Assembly (NCBI GenBank): GCA_965223255.1 | Contig: CBDCWA010000004.1 | Coordinates: 558,001-622,000, forward strand | DNA from: CBDCWA01 sp965223255 | GTDB taxonomy: Bacteria; Pseudomonadota; Alphaproteobacteria; Rhizobiales; Hyphomicrobiaceae | DNA length: 64,000 nt | Reading direction: 5' to 3' | Shown: piece by piece, positions 8,855 through 17,355 of the stretch | How the letters are laid out: each line of letters opens with the position of its first letter | Numbering within the stretch: the stretch's first letter is position 1 | The notes under the pieces: generated by a model | Seen by the model: only the letters and a program-made list of their open reading frames with translations | Database searches by the model: none | What the model was told of the DNA's origin: nothing | Position numbers and translations under genes: made by a program

Positions 8855-9421
8855 GTGAAACGTCTTGTAATGTATCTATTCCTCATCTCGGTATTATCCA
8901 CCTCCGCAATTGCCGAACCACAAAGCAAAACCACCCGGGGTAATCTGGCCTTTGTACAAAAGGTAATCGATAAGATCGCCAAACGTCCGGACTTCGTCGC
9001 CGCAATCCGAAAACACAATGCGTATTATGCAAATCACACAACCGAGCAAATTATCGCGTTAGATAAGCGCTGGCGCGCAAACGACCGCACTGTTATCGAT
9101 CCGGTATTGTCGCACCCGATTTCGAAGTTTCTGACCGAGGAAATAAAACTGTCGAAAGGCCGTTTCGCGGAACTGATTGTCATGGGTCAGAAGGGTTTGG
9201 CAATCGCCGTCAGCCCTAAAACGACCGATCTATGGCAGGGCGACGAGGCAAAGTGGATCGAGACCTACAGCAAGGGTCCCACAGCATTTCACGCTGACAA
9301 AGTCAAAAAAGACGAATCCACTAACAAGTGGCAGGAACAAATCAGCAAGACAATGATCATAAACGGCACATCGATGGGCGCCCTTACGATCGGTATCGAC
9401 ATTGCGTATCGCGGCAATTAA
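8855..9421 (+). CDS. Secreted protein with a stand-alone Cache/PDC-like sensor domain
   Basis: With the GTG at 8855 as start the protein has 188 residues: a charged KRL opening, a hydrophobic signal peptide ending in STSAIAE, then a mature domain of about 165 residues. An upstream ATG at 8816 in the same frame would place 13 odd residues before the signal. The segment TDLWQGDEAKWIETYSKG, followed after about 35 residues by a short strand and MGALTIGIDI, matches the pattern of periplasmic PDC/Cache domains, in which ligand contacts lie around W and D. There is no kinase, cyclase or chemotaxis output domain, so it may be a free periplasmic binding protein. The family call is by pattern only. 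Confidence 0.6.
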   Translation: MKRLVMYLFLISVLSTSAIAEPQSKTTRGNLAFVQKVIDKIAKRPDFVAAIRKHNAYYANHTTEQIIALDKRWRANDRTVIDPVLSHPISKFLTEEIKLSKGRFAELIVMGQKGLAIAVSPKTTDLWQGDEAKWIETYSKGPTAFHADKVKKDESTNKWQEQISKTMIINGTSMGALTIGIDIAYRGN

Positions 9422-9666
9422 GCACCTTCCGGCAGCAGAGCCAGCAGGCCTTAAGGCACCCAAGCTTGCGTCTCGACGCCCGCTCGCGGAAAGAATGTCG
9501 ACTGATTGAGATATTGCCCCACCATCACAGGAGCCGAAGTGGCCGCAGGCCGCGAGCCGTAACCGACTGGACCTCTCCCGGCGTGCTCAAAAATGCACAA
9601 CGACCCACCGCCTATACCGACCCACCGCCGATCAAGGGCTTGCACGTTAACCGGATCGAATTCAGT

Positions 9667-10953
9667 TCAATTCGCCTTTTTCTTCGGTTCAGGCTCCGGT
9701 TTCTTAGCTGGCTTATCTGCCGGCTTCGCTACAGGCTTCTTGGCTGACTTTGTTGCGGGCTTCGTTGCAGGTTTCTTGGCAGGCGCCTTTGCTTTAGGCG
9801 CTGGCACACTGGCGGTTGCCCCAACCCGCTTGGTACGCTCGGCGGCCCAGAACGCGTTGAGATGGCGTTCGATAATGTCTTCATAGGTTCCATTCGACTT
9901 CAACCGCCGAATGCCACTGTTGATGTAGTGCACGAGGATACGGGCTTTCGGATGGGACTTGTTGACGACCACGTGCAGCGATTCGATCGCCACCGGTCGA
10001 TCGATGACCTTAATCTTCCCGGACAGCTTCATATCCATCATGATCGTGCGGCCTGAAAATTCATCAGCGATCACCGCATCGACAGCTCCTTCACCGACCA
10101 ACCGAAAACATTCCTGCAAGGTCTGCGGCCTGAGCAAAATCACATCGCGATCTTTGGTCCAATTTCGCCCGTCGCGATCCAGAAAGAACGTTGCCCAACC
10201 GGCTGGCCAACAAATATTGCGACCTTTCACAGATCGGTCATTTTCAAACCGAAAATCGGAATTGACGCGCGCAAAAAACAGGACCAGTCCTTCAAACAAC
10301 GGTTCGGAAAAGAAAAACTTTTGGCATTTAATTTTTGCTGTCTTGGACAGCGCTGCAAAATTACCACAAGCTGGTTTATGCCATGGAAAGCCCATATCGA
10401 ATGCGCGCGAACTAAGCAGCGGATCAAGATGCGCCGCCCAGTCATTGACCCAATTGACTTTGAAAGTTAGCCGGCCCTTTGTCTCCTTCTTCAAGACATT
10501 CATGGCGCTGACGACGACATCCGTCAGCATCCCACTGTTCGGCAAGGAGCGGTCGGTGAATGGACGATAATCGTCTGCCGTTAGAAATGAAATACGACGA
10601 ATGGAGCTCGACAATGCAATGCTGGCTGGACGGCGCGACCCGGCACGGCGAGCTGCCGCGTTAGCATTCACTGGCGCTCGTGCTGCCTTGCGCTTTGCCC
10701 CATCGATACATGGAATTCTGAGCAGCTGTCCTGGCTTCAACAGCGAGCCGACGCGATCCTGATTGGCATAGAAGATATAAGTCCACTTGCCTGGATTGTT
10801 GTACACGACCTGCGCCAGTCTTTGGAGCGTATCTCCCTCTTTTACGGTATAGTCCTTTCCGCAGACCTGGGCGAAAGCCTGATTTGTGAATGACAAACCG
10901 AGAACCAGAATAACCGCTGCGAATGTGCGGGTGGAAAACATGGCGACGCCCAC
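9667..10953 (-). CDS. Secreted LysM protein fused to a family-3 solute-binding domain
   Basis: A 428-residue protein with a signal peptide (about 1-29, ending QAFAQ). A LysM domain at about 33-82 (YTVKEGDTLQRLA then LLKPGQLLRIPC) should bind peptidoglycan. From about 118 to 370 follows a periplasmic amino-acid-type binding domain (SBP_bac_3), opening with ISFLTADDYRPFTD and containing a VDAVIADEFSGRTI segment. The tail (about 380-428) is a repetitive A/K/P stretch built from KKPA and TKPA units, probably a linker or cell-wall association tail. No ABC permease or ATPase gene is nearby, so a transport role is uncertain; a wall-anchored sensor or binding protein is as likely. It converges on the Cache-like gene, with 245 bp between the stops. 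Confidence 0.8.
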   Translation of the reverse strand: MGVAMFSTRTFAAVILVLGLSFTNQAFAQVCGKDYTVKEGDTLQRLAQVVYNNPGKWTYIFYANQDRVGSLLKPGQLLRIPCIDGAKRKAARAPVNANAAARRAGSRRPASIALSSSIRRISFLTADDYRPFTDRSLPNSGMLTDVVVSAMNVLKKETKGRLTFKVNWVNDWAAHLDPLLSSRAFDMGFPWHKPACGNFAALSKTAKIKCQKFFFSEPLFEGLVLFFARVNSDFRFENDRSVKGRNICWPAGWATFFLDRDGRNWTKDRDVILLRPQTLQECFRLVGEGAVDAVIADEFSGRTIMMDMKLSGKIKVIDRPVAIESLHVVVNKSHPKARILVHYINSGIRRLKSNGTYEDIIERHLNAFWAAERTKRVGATASVPAPKAKAPAKKPATKPATKSAKKPVAKPADKPAKKPEPEPKKKAN

Positions 10954-11503
10954 TATTTACATCTGCTTATTGCACTTTAGATACCGAATTCAGAGGCCGT
11001 GCGTGGCTCCTCATGACAAAACTGAACAAGGAATATAAATGCGATATCCACCGCAAGGTCAAGGCTAGTTATTGATGCCGGCCAAAGTGTGTTCACTAAC
11101 CTTTCCTAGTGCCTCCATCCCGCACTTCTCCAGGAGCGTCCTACACCACAAGCCCGCGAAATCAGCTCATCCAACCATCTACTCCAAGCAACGACAAGTC
11201 TTGCATACTTTCCAAAGATCAATAACTTTGACCAGCCCGCTTATTCATCAAGCCAACAAAGTAATCGTAACAACAAGCAAATGGTCCTTTTGTACACGAC
11301 AATGATAATCGCACATGAAATGCCTGGAAAATGGGCGCACTCGAGAGGGTCGCAAAAAGCGTTGAGACCACCGGACCTCGACTGACACACCCTCGACACC
11401 CCTACCCCGCTTGTCCTAGAACGACATCTAAGCCAAGTCATTCCAAATAATCGTCGTTGATTGTCGCACAATCACCACAGCTATAAAGGGAAAGAAACGA
11501 GCC
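10954..11503. other. Intergenic region with no gene
   Basis: About 550 bp between two divergent genes. Short open frames on both strands lack start context and protein-like composition. A 17-bp palindrome close to the right-hand gene is listed separately, and GGGAAAG lies just before the ATG at 11504. I see nothing else. Confidence 0.5.
11458..11474. promoter_or_regulatory. 17-bp palindrome, candidate operator
   Basis: TGATTGT-CGC-ACAATCA, seven perfect paired bases on each side of a 3-base centre, 29 bp upstream of the ATG at 11504. The TTGT-N3-ACAA core resembles half-sites of GntR-type regulators, but no such regulator is encoded in the window. The position overlaps the expected promoter or leader of the downstream gene. 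Confidence 0.4.
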
Positions 11504-12448
11504 ATGGCCGATCTGAAGTTGCATGCTGTAAGCCGCACCCAAGGCAACAATCAGGCCGTCAAGGACGGCACCGTAAAGCCAGCGTCGTTCCAATTTGAAT
11601 GGGAGGAGGTCAACCCACTGATTGCGGCTTTCCGGCGCATGGTGCGCGAAAGCGCTTATGACATAACAGAAATGGCGATCACCACGTACATTTGCGCAAA
11701 GGCGCACGGCAAGCGTATGACCGCTATCCCAGTGTTCCTTGTTCGCGCATTTCACCATGGCGCCATACTGATCAACAAGAACGCCGGTATCACCAATCCA
11801 AAAGACCTTGAAGGCAAGGCAGTCGGCGTCAATCGCGGCTATACGGTTACAACCGGTGTATGGGCCCGATCTATTCTGCAGGAAGAACACGGCGTCGATT
11901 TATCAAAAGTGAACTGGATATTGTCCGGTGATGAACACGTCGCTGAATATAAGGCGCCATCGAATGTCACACCAATCGGTGCTGGCAAGAAGATGGAGGA
12001 CATGCTCATTGCCGGTGAACTGGTCGGCGCGATTGGCACCGATGTCGAGCATCCTGACGTGGGCCCGCTGATACCGAACGCCCTTGACGCCGGTCTTGCC
12101 GCATTGAAGAGCCGCGGTCACTATCCAATCAATCATTTGGTCGTCATCAACGACGACACGCTCGCCAAGTACCCGGATGTGGCCGCCGATGCCTTCCAGG
12201 CGTTCGCCGCTTCAAAACAACTTTACGTCGACAAATTGAAAGCCGGCCAGATCGATCCACTCACCGGCCCAGACAAAGTCCACCAAAAGGTCATGGAAAC
12301 CATCCCGGACCCGTTGCCGTATGGGATCGAACCTAATCGCCGGGTAATCGAGAGCCTAATCGAACATGCTCTCACTCAGAAGATCATCACTGAGCGTGTA
12401 AGAGTAGAGGATCTTTTTGCGCCCTCGACACATGCGCTCACAGGCTAG
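11504..12448 (+). CDS. Pht5-like (4,5-dihydroxyphthalate decarboxylase-like) / NMT1-type binding-fold protein
   Basis: A 314-residue protein with the type-II periplasmic-binding fold seen in proteins annotated as 4,5-dihydroxyphthalate decarboxylase and in NMT1/THI5-like substrate-binding proteins. Family features are YDITEMAITTYI (about 49-60), AIPVFLVRAFHHGAILINKNAGI (about 73-95, the conserved hinge and histidines), and DLEGKAVGVNRGYTVTTGVWARSIL (about 101-126). It has no signal peptide, which favours a cytoplasmic enzyme over a transport protein. A real decarboxylase role is not proven by these motifs. It converges on an alpha/beta hydrolase gene. Phthalate-type Rieske genes are present, but 40 kb away. 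Confidence 0.75.
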   Translation: MADLKLHAVSRTQGNNQAVKDGTVKPASFQFEWEEVNPLIAAFRRMVRESAYDITEMAITTYICAKAHGKRMTAIPVFLVRAFHHGAILINKNAGITNPKDLEGKAVGVNRGYTVTTGVWARSILQEEHGVDLSKVNWILSGDEHVAEYKAPSNVTPIGAGKKMEDMLIAGELVGAIGTDVEHPDVGPLIPNALDAGLAALKSRGHYPINHLVVINDDTLAKYPDVAADAFQAFAASKQLYVDKLKAGQIDPLTGPDKVHQKVMETIPDPLPYGIEPNRRVIESLIEHALTQKIITERVRVEDLFAPSTHALTG

Positions 12449-12465
12449 CATCAGGCCGCTGCAGA

Positions 12466-12488
12466 TGCGTGCCCAAACTGGACACGCA
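12466..12488. terminator. Hairpin between convergent genes
   Basis: TGCGTG-C-CCA-AAC-TGG-A-CACGCA folds into a stem of nine pairs with one mismatch and a 3-base loop, placed between the stop codons of the convergent genes at 12448 and 12499. It has no T-tract on either side, so intrinsic termination is uncertain. Confidence 0.35.
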
Positions 12489-12498
12489 CCGCAATGAT

Positions 12499-13350
12499 CT
12501 AACAATGGCTATCCAAAAACGCCAGCACCCGCGCCGGCGCATTGTCCTCGGTTTGCTCGCTGACCGGAATATCCCAATAGTCCGAATTCGGGAGGCATTC
12601 CTGCAAATAGCGCGCCGCGCTCGTGGCATGCGCGGCATCCTGGCCAGGCACGATCAATGCCGGCGTATCGAGCCGCAGCATGTCTTCCGGTTCAGCACCC
12701 GGCGAGGTATCGCGATCGGCAAGCCCCCGCGACATACCGGCGACCAGCAATTTATAACGCTCGACATCGAGGCCGGCATACGCCGCCGCAAACGCAGGAT
12801 CGAGTCGAATAACCGAGGCCCATGGCCCGCCGCGCGGGTCAGCACCAAAACTCGCGTTATTCGACTGCGCCAGCTTCACCACCTCTTCCAAGCCATTTTG
12901 CTGCACAAACGCCAAGTGCTGCGCAAACCTTGAATGGCCATTGATCCGGTACTTAGCGCCCCCGACCGGCCACCACAGCACCATGCTCATTACCCGTTCG
13001 GGATGGGCGACGGCGAAAGCCGTTACCGGACAGCACCCCATGCAGCCGCCCATAAGGTGCGCTTTGTCAAAACCCAGGTGATCGAGAAGCCCGCGCCCCT
13101 GCGCAACATAGTCATCCCACGTCACACGCTCTACGCGCCCTCCCGATTGGCCGGTCTCACGTCGATCAAAAACGATGCACGTGTACTTCGCCGGAAAATG
13201 GTCGAGAAACTTCACTTTCGCGTAAATGCTTTGTGTGCGCCATTTATCGATCGTTGCGTCAAACCCACCTGGTGCATACATCAACAGCGGCGGGCCCGAA
13301 CCGAGGACCTCATAGTTCGTCGCAATTCCATCAATTGTCGCCGTTGGCAT
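12499..13350 (-). CDS. Alpha/beta hydrolase with a cysteine at the nucleophile elbow
   Basis: A 283-residue alpha/beta-fold protein. I chose the ATG at 13350 because GAGGGAG lies 5-11 bases upstream; an upstream TTG at 13365 would overlap that signal. The oxyanion region is YAPGGFDAT (about 25-33). The nucleophile elbow reads MGGCMGC, which puts C103 where serine normally sits. The acid and histidine regions near the C-terminus are ALIVPGQDAAH and the final helix. Cysteine nucleophiles are known in dienelactone hydrolases and a few related families. It starts 11 bp after the stop of the PanB-like gene on the same strand, so the two are likely co-transcribed. Confidence 0.82.
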   Translation of the reverse strand: MPTATIDGIATNYEVLGSGPPLLMYAPGGFDATIDKWRTQSIYAKVKFLDHFPAKYTCIVFDRRETGQSGGRVERVTWDDYVAQGRGLLDHLGFDKAHLMGGCMGCCPVTAFAVAHPERVMSMVLWWPVGGAKYRINGHSRFAQHLAFVQQNGLEEVVKLAQSNNASFGADPRGGPWASVIRLDPAFAAAYAGLDVERYKLLVAGMSRGLADRDTSPGAEPEDMLRLDTPALIVPGQDAAHATSAARYLQECLPNSDYWDIPVSEQTEDNAPARVLAFLDSHC

Positions 13351-13361
13351 CACGCGCTCCC

Positions 13362-14171
13362 TCAACCTTTGATCTGACGGCCACTGCGTGCATCATCAAT
13401 CAACTTCTCAAATGCCGCCAACGTTTCTTTGGCACCGTTATGATAGGTATCCGTCTTCGAATCTATCCACTTTTCGGCATACCCGATCGCCGTATGCGCC
13501 ATGCGCACCCGGCCATCTAACCACGGCCCGCCGCCAAACCCGCCGATAACCGGGATTTGGACAGCCTCCACGACGGCCTTGCCGACAACCGGTCCTGAAT
13601 TCGTGAAATCGAGGGCCACAGCACCAGCCTCTTCCAACATCTTCGCTTCTTCGACCAAGTCGGCGCACATTTCATCCGAGACTTGCGCATCAGGAGAATT
13701 CTGTGAGCTGTATGAAATGCCATAACGCATTGCGGTTTGCGGCGTCAGTCCAAATTGTGCGAACACCGGAATACCGGCCTGCGTAATTGCTGCGACAGCT
13801 TCGGGATAATCAGCAGCACCATCGACCTTTATCATGTCGGCTCCTGCCTCCTTAACGATCCGCACACAAGCCTCGACAGCACGTTCGGTGCTGACTTGTG
13901 CGTAGCCGTAAGGCAGATCGCAGCTGACCAGCGCATTCTTGACACCGCGGCGCACGGCTTTCGCGCAGATTAGTATTTCCTCCAAAGTTACCTCCAAGGG
14001 CGTCGCATGCCCCCACAGGTTTACGCCGACCGAATCCCCCACCACTACGAAATCCACCCCGGCTCGTTCGGCAATCCGAGCGATTTGGTAATCCCAAGCC
14101 ACCACACCGACGCTCTTTTTTTCTTCCCGCTTCATTTGCTGCAGCCGCGGTATCGTCATTTGCTCCGCCAT
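13362..14171 (-). CDS. Divergent 3-methyl-2-oxobutanoate hydroxymethyltransferase (PanB-like)
   Basis: A 269-residue PanB-family barrel; the true enzyme transfers a hydroxymethyl group to ketoisovalerate for pantothenate. The ATG at 14171 has GAGGA at 5-9 bases upstream, better than the TTG at 14210. Conserved PanB features are VGDSVGVNLWGHATPLEVTL, SCDLPYGYAQVST, EAGADMIKVDGA and FGLTPQT. Two positions differ from standard PanB: KVDGA replaces KLEGG, and the late IGIGAG loop is IGGFGGG. There is no panC or panD next to it; an alpha/beta hydrolase follows 11 bp on. It may act on another 2-oxoacid or phosphoenolpyruvate-type substrate rather than in pantothenate synthesis. Confidence 0.78.
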   Translation of the reverse strand: MAEQMTIPRLQQMKREEKKSVGVVAWDYQIARIAERAGVDFVVVGDSVGVNLWGHATPLEVTLEEILICAKAVRRGVKNALVSCDLPYGYAQVSTERAVEACVRIVKEAGADMIKVDGAADYPEAVAAITQAGIPVFAQFGLTPQTAMRYGISYSSQNSPDAQVSDEMCADLVEEAKMLEEAGAVALDFTNSGPVVGKAVVEAVQIPVIGGFGGGPWLDGRVRMAHTAIGYAEKWIDSKTDTYHNGAKETLAAFEKLIDDARSGRQIKG

Positions 14172-14245
14172 CGGGGTCCTCTTTGCTTCCACCAAATCAA
14201 TGAATTTCAAGTTGCCAGCTTATAGCACCGCGAGGTGCGCGAGCG

Positions 14246-15268
14246 TCAAGCCGGGCCAGTCGCTACACAGGCCTCAAAGCCCGCACGAAGCGTGTCAGCC
14301 TCCAACTTGCGCCCGATGAATACCAATCGGCTCAGGCGCTCGTCCCCAGGCGCCCAAGGCCTCAAAAGATCGCCTTCCAACAGCATGTGAACGGCCTGGA
14401 ACACCAACATTCGATCTTCATTTGCGACATTTATAATGCCCTTGGCCCTCAGAATATCCTCCCCGCGCTCCGCCACCAGCTCAGTCAGCCACGCGGTGAC
14501 TTTGTCCTGGTCCATCGGCGCCGCTACGACCAGCGAGACACTTTCAATGTCTGGGTCGTGGCGGTGCGTATCATGATCATCATGCGCGCAACTGGCATCA
14601 TGAACATGCCCGTCTTCACCGTGCGGCGGATTAAGAAAAGCCGGCATACGCTCGACGATCCGGTCAAGATCGAAACCACCACGCCCGATCACCGCGTCAA
14701 GGGACACCGCGGCCCTGACGCTACGATGGATCGGTACGAACGGATTTATGTTACGAATTGCCGTTTCGACTTTGGCGAGGTCGCTTTCGGTTACGAGATC
14801 GATTTTATTGACGATGACTTGATCGGCAAAGGCAATCTGTTCGCGCGCCTCGCGCGAATCCTCAAGCCGCATCGCGATGTGGCGGGCATCGACCAGCGTC
14901 GTCACCGAATCCAATCTCATCTTCGATTGTAGAATACCATCCACGAAGAAGGTCTGCGCAACCGGTGCAGGGTCCGCTAGCCCTGTCGTCTCGATAATAA
15001 TCGCATCATAGGAGGCGCCTTTCTGCAACAGCCCGTGCAATGTGCGAACAAGATCGCCGCGAACCGTGCAGCACACACACCCGTTATTGAATTCGAACAG
15101 CTCCTCATCGGACCGGACAATCAGGTCATTATCGATCCCGACCTCACCAAACTCGTTAACGATGACGGCATAGCGCCGGCCATGATCTTCACCCAAAATC
15201 CGATTGAGCAAAGTCGTCTTACCCGCGCCGAGATATCCCGTCAGCACTGTTACCGGTATCTGTGCCAC
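14246..15268 (-). CDS. CobW/COG0523-family GTP-dependent metallochaperone
   Basis: A 340-residue G3E GTPase. The P-loop is GYLGAGKTT at 11-19, the metal-binding CxCC motif is CVCC at 64-67 (GCVCCTVRGDL), and the guanine-specificity motif is NKID near 154-157. A histidine- and aspartate-rich linker runs at 216-238, then the CobW C-terminal domain. This group delivers zinc (or another metal) to client proteins and is often induced by zinc starvation. The window holds several metal enzymes, but no adjacent client or Zur-regulated transporter, so the metal and client are unknown. It is transcribed away from the small Rossmann-like gene, with 276 bp between the starts. Confidence 0.9.
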   Translation of the reverse strand: MAQIPVTVLTGYLGAGKTTLLNRILGEDHGRRYAVIVNEFGEVGIDNDLIVRSDEELFEFNNGCVCCTVRGDLVRTLHGLLQKGASYDAIIIETTGLADPAPVAQTFFVDGILQSKMRLDSVTTLVDARHIAMRLEDSREAREQIAFADQVIVNKIDLVTESDLAKVETAIRNINPFVPIHRSVRAAVSLDAVIGRGGFDLDRIVERMPAFLNPPHGEDGHVHDASCAHDDHDTHRHDPDIESVSLVVAAPMDQDKVTAWLTELVAERGEDILRAKGIINVANEDRMLVFQAVHMLLEGDLLRPWAPGDERLSRLVFIGRKLEADTLRAGFEACVATGPA

Positions 15269-15544
15269 CCTAGAGCCTTTTCGACTGAGCCATAACCCTC
15301 ACAGGCCCGCTCCCACCTTGTTAACAACGGCAAAAGCATCTCTAACACCATATCAATCGCGCCATCCGGTTGAAAAGGTTCATTTATACCGTTAGACACC
15401 CAATGAGCGCTGCCACTCATATACACGTGTCACATTGCCAACGACACATTTGTGTGCACCTGAATGAGCGTTTGGACGTCCGGTCGGGCTGGTCCCGACT
15501 GAAACTCCGATAACTGGACAGAAACGGACCGTTAAGGATCTGCT

Positions 15545-16066
15545 ATGCTAAGCGAATCTGCACGTAACACCACCGCCCACGAGGCTTCATTCCGGATCCA
15601 GTATCCCAACTCCGTGCCTCGAACCATCAAGGTCATTGCCCTTGACCGGGACAGCGCGGCAATGGTCGACGAAGTAGCCAAGTCGGACTGGGCCAGAGCA
15701 TCGTTCTTCAATTCTTATTCGTTTGGAAGCGAGATGCCGACCAGCGAAGCCGTCCGCGAGGGATCGCTGACCGGGTGGTTGAACAATATTGCCGGCAAGG
15801 CCTGCGACATGCTTCAGGAAATCGACGATGCCAACATTATTGTCATTGTCGTTCACGCGGGATGCGATGCTGGGGCTGCTGCCATCATCGGCGAAGCAGC
15901 CTATATGCGCCGGAAACCGGTGATTGGCTTAGTGATGGATTCTGAAACCGTCGACGAAAGGGCGCTCGCCCTGACCATGAAAGGCATGCGTCCGTTTTCC
16001 AAGATGTTGGTTGTCGCCAAAGGGCACGATTACATCGAGGAAATGCTAAGTGCCCTGCGCGCATAA
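15545..16066 (+). CDS. Small Rossmann-like protein of unknown function
   Basis: A 173-residue cytoplasmic protein that I do not recognise. After a loose N-terminal stretch it shows alternating strands and helices: TIKVIALD (27-34), ANIIVIVVHAGCDAGAAAIIGEAA (about 95-118), RKPVIGLVMDS, and SKMLVVA near the end. The glycine- and alanine-rich stretch after the HAG turn, followed by a helix and a VIGLV strand, recalls the nucleotide-binding core of FtsZ/tubulin proteins in spacing, but the GGGTGTG signature is absent, so this is only a resemblance. AAGGATC precedes the ATG. Two permease-half genes follow on the same strand after 118 bp and may be functionally linked. Confidence 0.6.
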   Translation: MLSESARNTTAHEASFRIQYPNSVPRTIKVIALDRDSAAMVDEVAKSDWARASFFNSYSFGSEMPTSEAVREGSLTGWLNNIAGKACDMLQEIDDANIIVIVVHAGCDAGAAAIIGEAAYMRRKPVIGLVMDSETVDERALALTMKGMRPFSKMLVVAKGHDYIEEMLSALRA

Positions 16067-16184
16067 GGCATGCAAGCGATCAACATTTGGGTGGCAACTA
16101 TTTTGCGCGGGCAGGGAACTGCCGGCTGAAGCATGAGAGCGGCGCGAATTTGGCATCTCAATAGGTGCTCATGGTTGAGGGATC

Positions 16185-16751
16185 ATGGCGAAAAAATCGC
16201 AACTTGCACAAACCTTTGACGTCAACTTCTTCGCTTATCTCGTTTTGATGTTTGCAGCTGGCGCCGCTTGTTTTTGGGTCGCTGGTTCCAAGGCCTTCTG
16301 GTCCACTTTCGCATCCGATCTGGACCTCTTTCTTCTTGTATTACCGCGCTTCCTGGCAGCAATTATGCTTGCAGCCTTCGTGCAGGCGCTGCTGCCCCGC
16401 GACAAGATTGCACGCTACCTCAGTGACACGGCAGGCTTTGGGGCTCTGACCATCGCCGCCCTGGTCGGATCGGCAACGCCTGGCGGTCCCATGACATCGT
16501 TCCCATTGGTGCAAGCACTCGAGCGAGCCGGCACCGGGCGAAGCGTGCTGATCACCTATCTGACCAGCTGGTCAACAAATGGTGTGCAGCGGATCATCAA
16601 TTGGGAACTTGCGTTTCTCGGGTTTGAATTTGCCGCACTACGATACGCCTGTGCCTTTCCCTGTGCCTTCATCGCCGGTTTTACGTCGCGCTTTTTGCCG
16701 CCAGCCAAACGTCGCAAACCAACACCTGCAAGCGAGGACGGCCAATCATGA
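16185..16751 (+). CDS. Membrane protein, first half of a split permease
   Basis: A 188-residue integral membrane protein with about four hydrophobic segments (roughly 14-34, 48-70, 86-105 and 130-165) and a charged C-terminal tail. The central motif GSATPGGPMTSFPLVQAL (about 105-122) recurs in slightly changed form in the next gene, as GGAIPSGPIIAFPLVLVL. It resembles the COG0701 permease superfamily, which includes ArsP-like exporters, but lacks the Cys-containing motif of classic members, so this is tentative. The stop overlaps the ATG of the next gene by 4 bp (ATGA). The two halves are therefore translationally coupled and probably assemble as a heterodimer. The substrate is unknown. Confidence 0.75.
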   Translation: MAKKSQLAQTFDVNFFAYLVLMFAAGAACFWVAGSKAFWSTFASDLDLFLLVLPRFLAAIMLAAFVQALLPRDKIARYLSDTAGFGALTIAALVGSATPGGPMTSFPLVQALERAGTGRSVLITYLTSWSTNGVQRIINWELAFLGFEFAALRYACAFPCAFIAGFTSRFLPPAKRRKPTPASEDGQS

Positions 16752-17266
16752 GCGCGAGCGTTGTTGTCTTGTGGTCACTCGCTGCATTGGCCGGCCTCAT
16801 GGTTTGGCGTCGTGATCCTGCCGCGTTTCGGAACTCCCTTGTGGGTGGCACCAACAACATCGTACTTATCCTCCCACGCATCATTTTGGCGCTGATCACT
16901 GCCGGTTTCGTATCCAAGCTTGTGCCAAGCGAAACGGTTGGCAATTGGATCGGACCAGAGACCGGTTTGACCGGCATCTTCATCGCCTGCTTGATCGGCG
17001 GTGCCATTCCCTCTGGCCCGATCATCGCATTCCCGCTCGTCCTGGTGTTGCTGCAGGCCGGCGCAGGCATCCCACAAATTATTTCGTTCTTAACGGCCTG
17101 GGCGGTATTCGCGCTCCACCGGATCCTGATGTATGAAGCGACAATGATGGGCTGGCATTTTGCCATTACCCGGATGCTGTCCTCACTCATCTTGCCTATT
17201 GTCGCAGGACTGCTGGCGATGGCCTTCATTGCAATATTCGGCGAACCAAACGTAACAGCGCGCTAG
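16748..17266 (+). CDS. Membrane protein, second half of a split permease
   Basis: A 172-residue protein with about four membrane segments: near the N-terminus, about 37-56, about 75-105, and a long hydrophobic pair to the C-terminus. It carries GGAIPSGPIIAFPLVLVL (about 80-97), the counterpart of the motif in the preceding gene, so the two look like products of an old duplication of one 4-TM unit. Its ATG overlaps the upstream stop by 4 bp. Together the pair would have eight segments, like a full-length COG0701-type permease. Nothing in the sequence shows the cargo. A hemerythrin-like gene follows on the same strand. Confidence 0.75.
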   Translation: MSASVVVLWSLAALAGLMVWRRDPAAFRNSLVGGTNNIVLILPRIILALITAGFVSKLVPSETVGNWIGPETGLTGIFIACLIGGAIPSGPIIAFPLVLVLLQAGAGIPQIISFLTAWAVFALHRILMYEATMMGWHFAITRMLSSLILPIVAGLLAMAFIAIFGEPNVTAR

Positions 17267-17355
17267 TTGCCGACCGACGGGGCCTGACAACTCACAACAC
17301 CGCAGTCTTTGACCCGCATCAATGTTCACGCCCTGCGATCGCATTATTTATTCCA

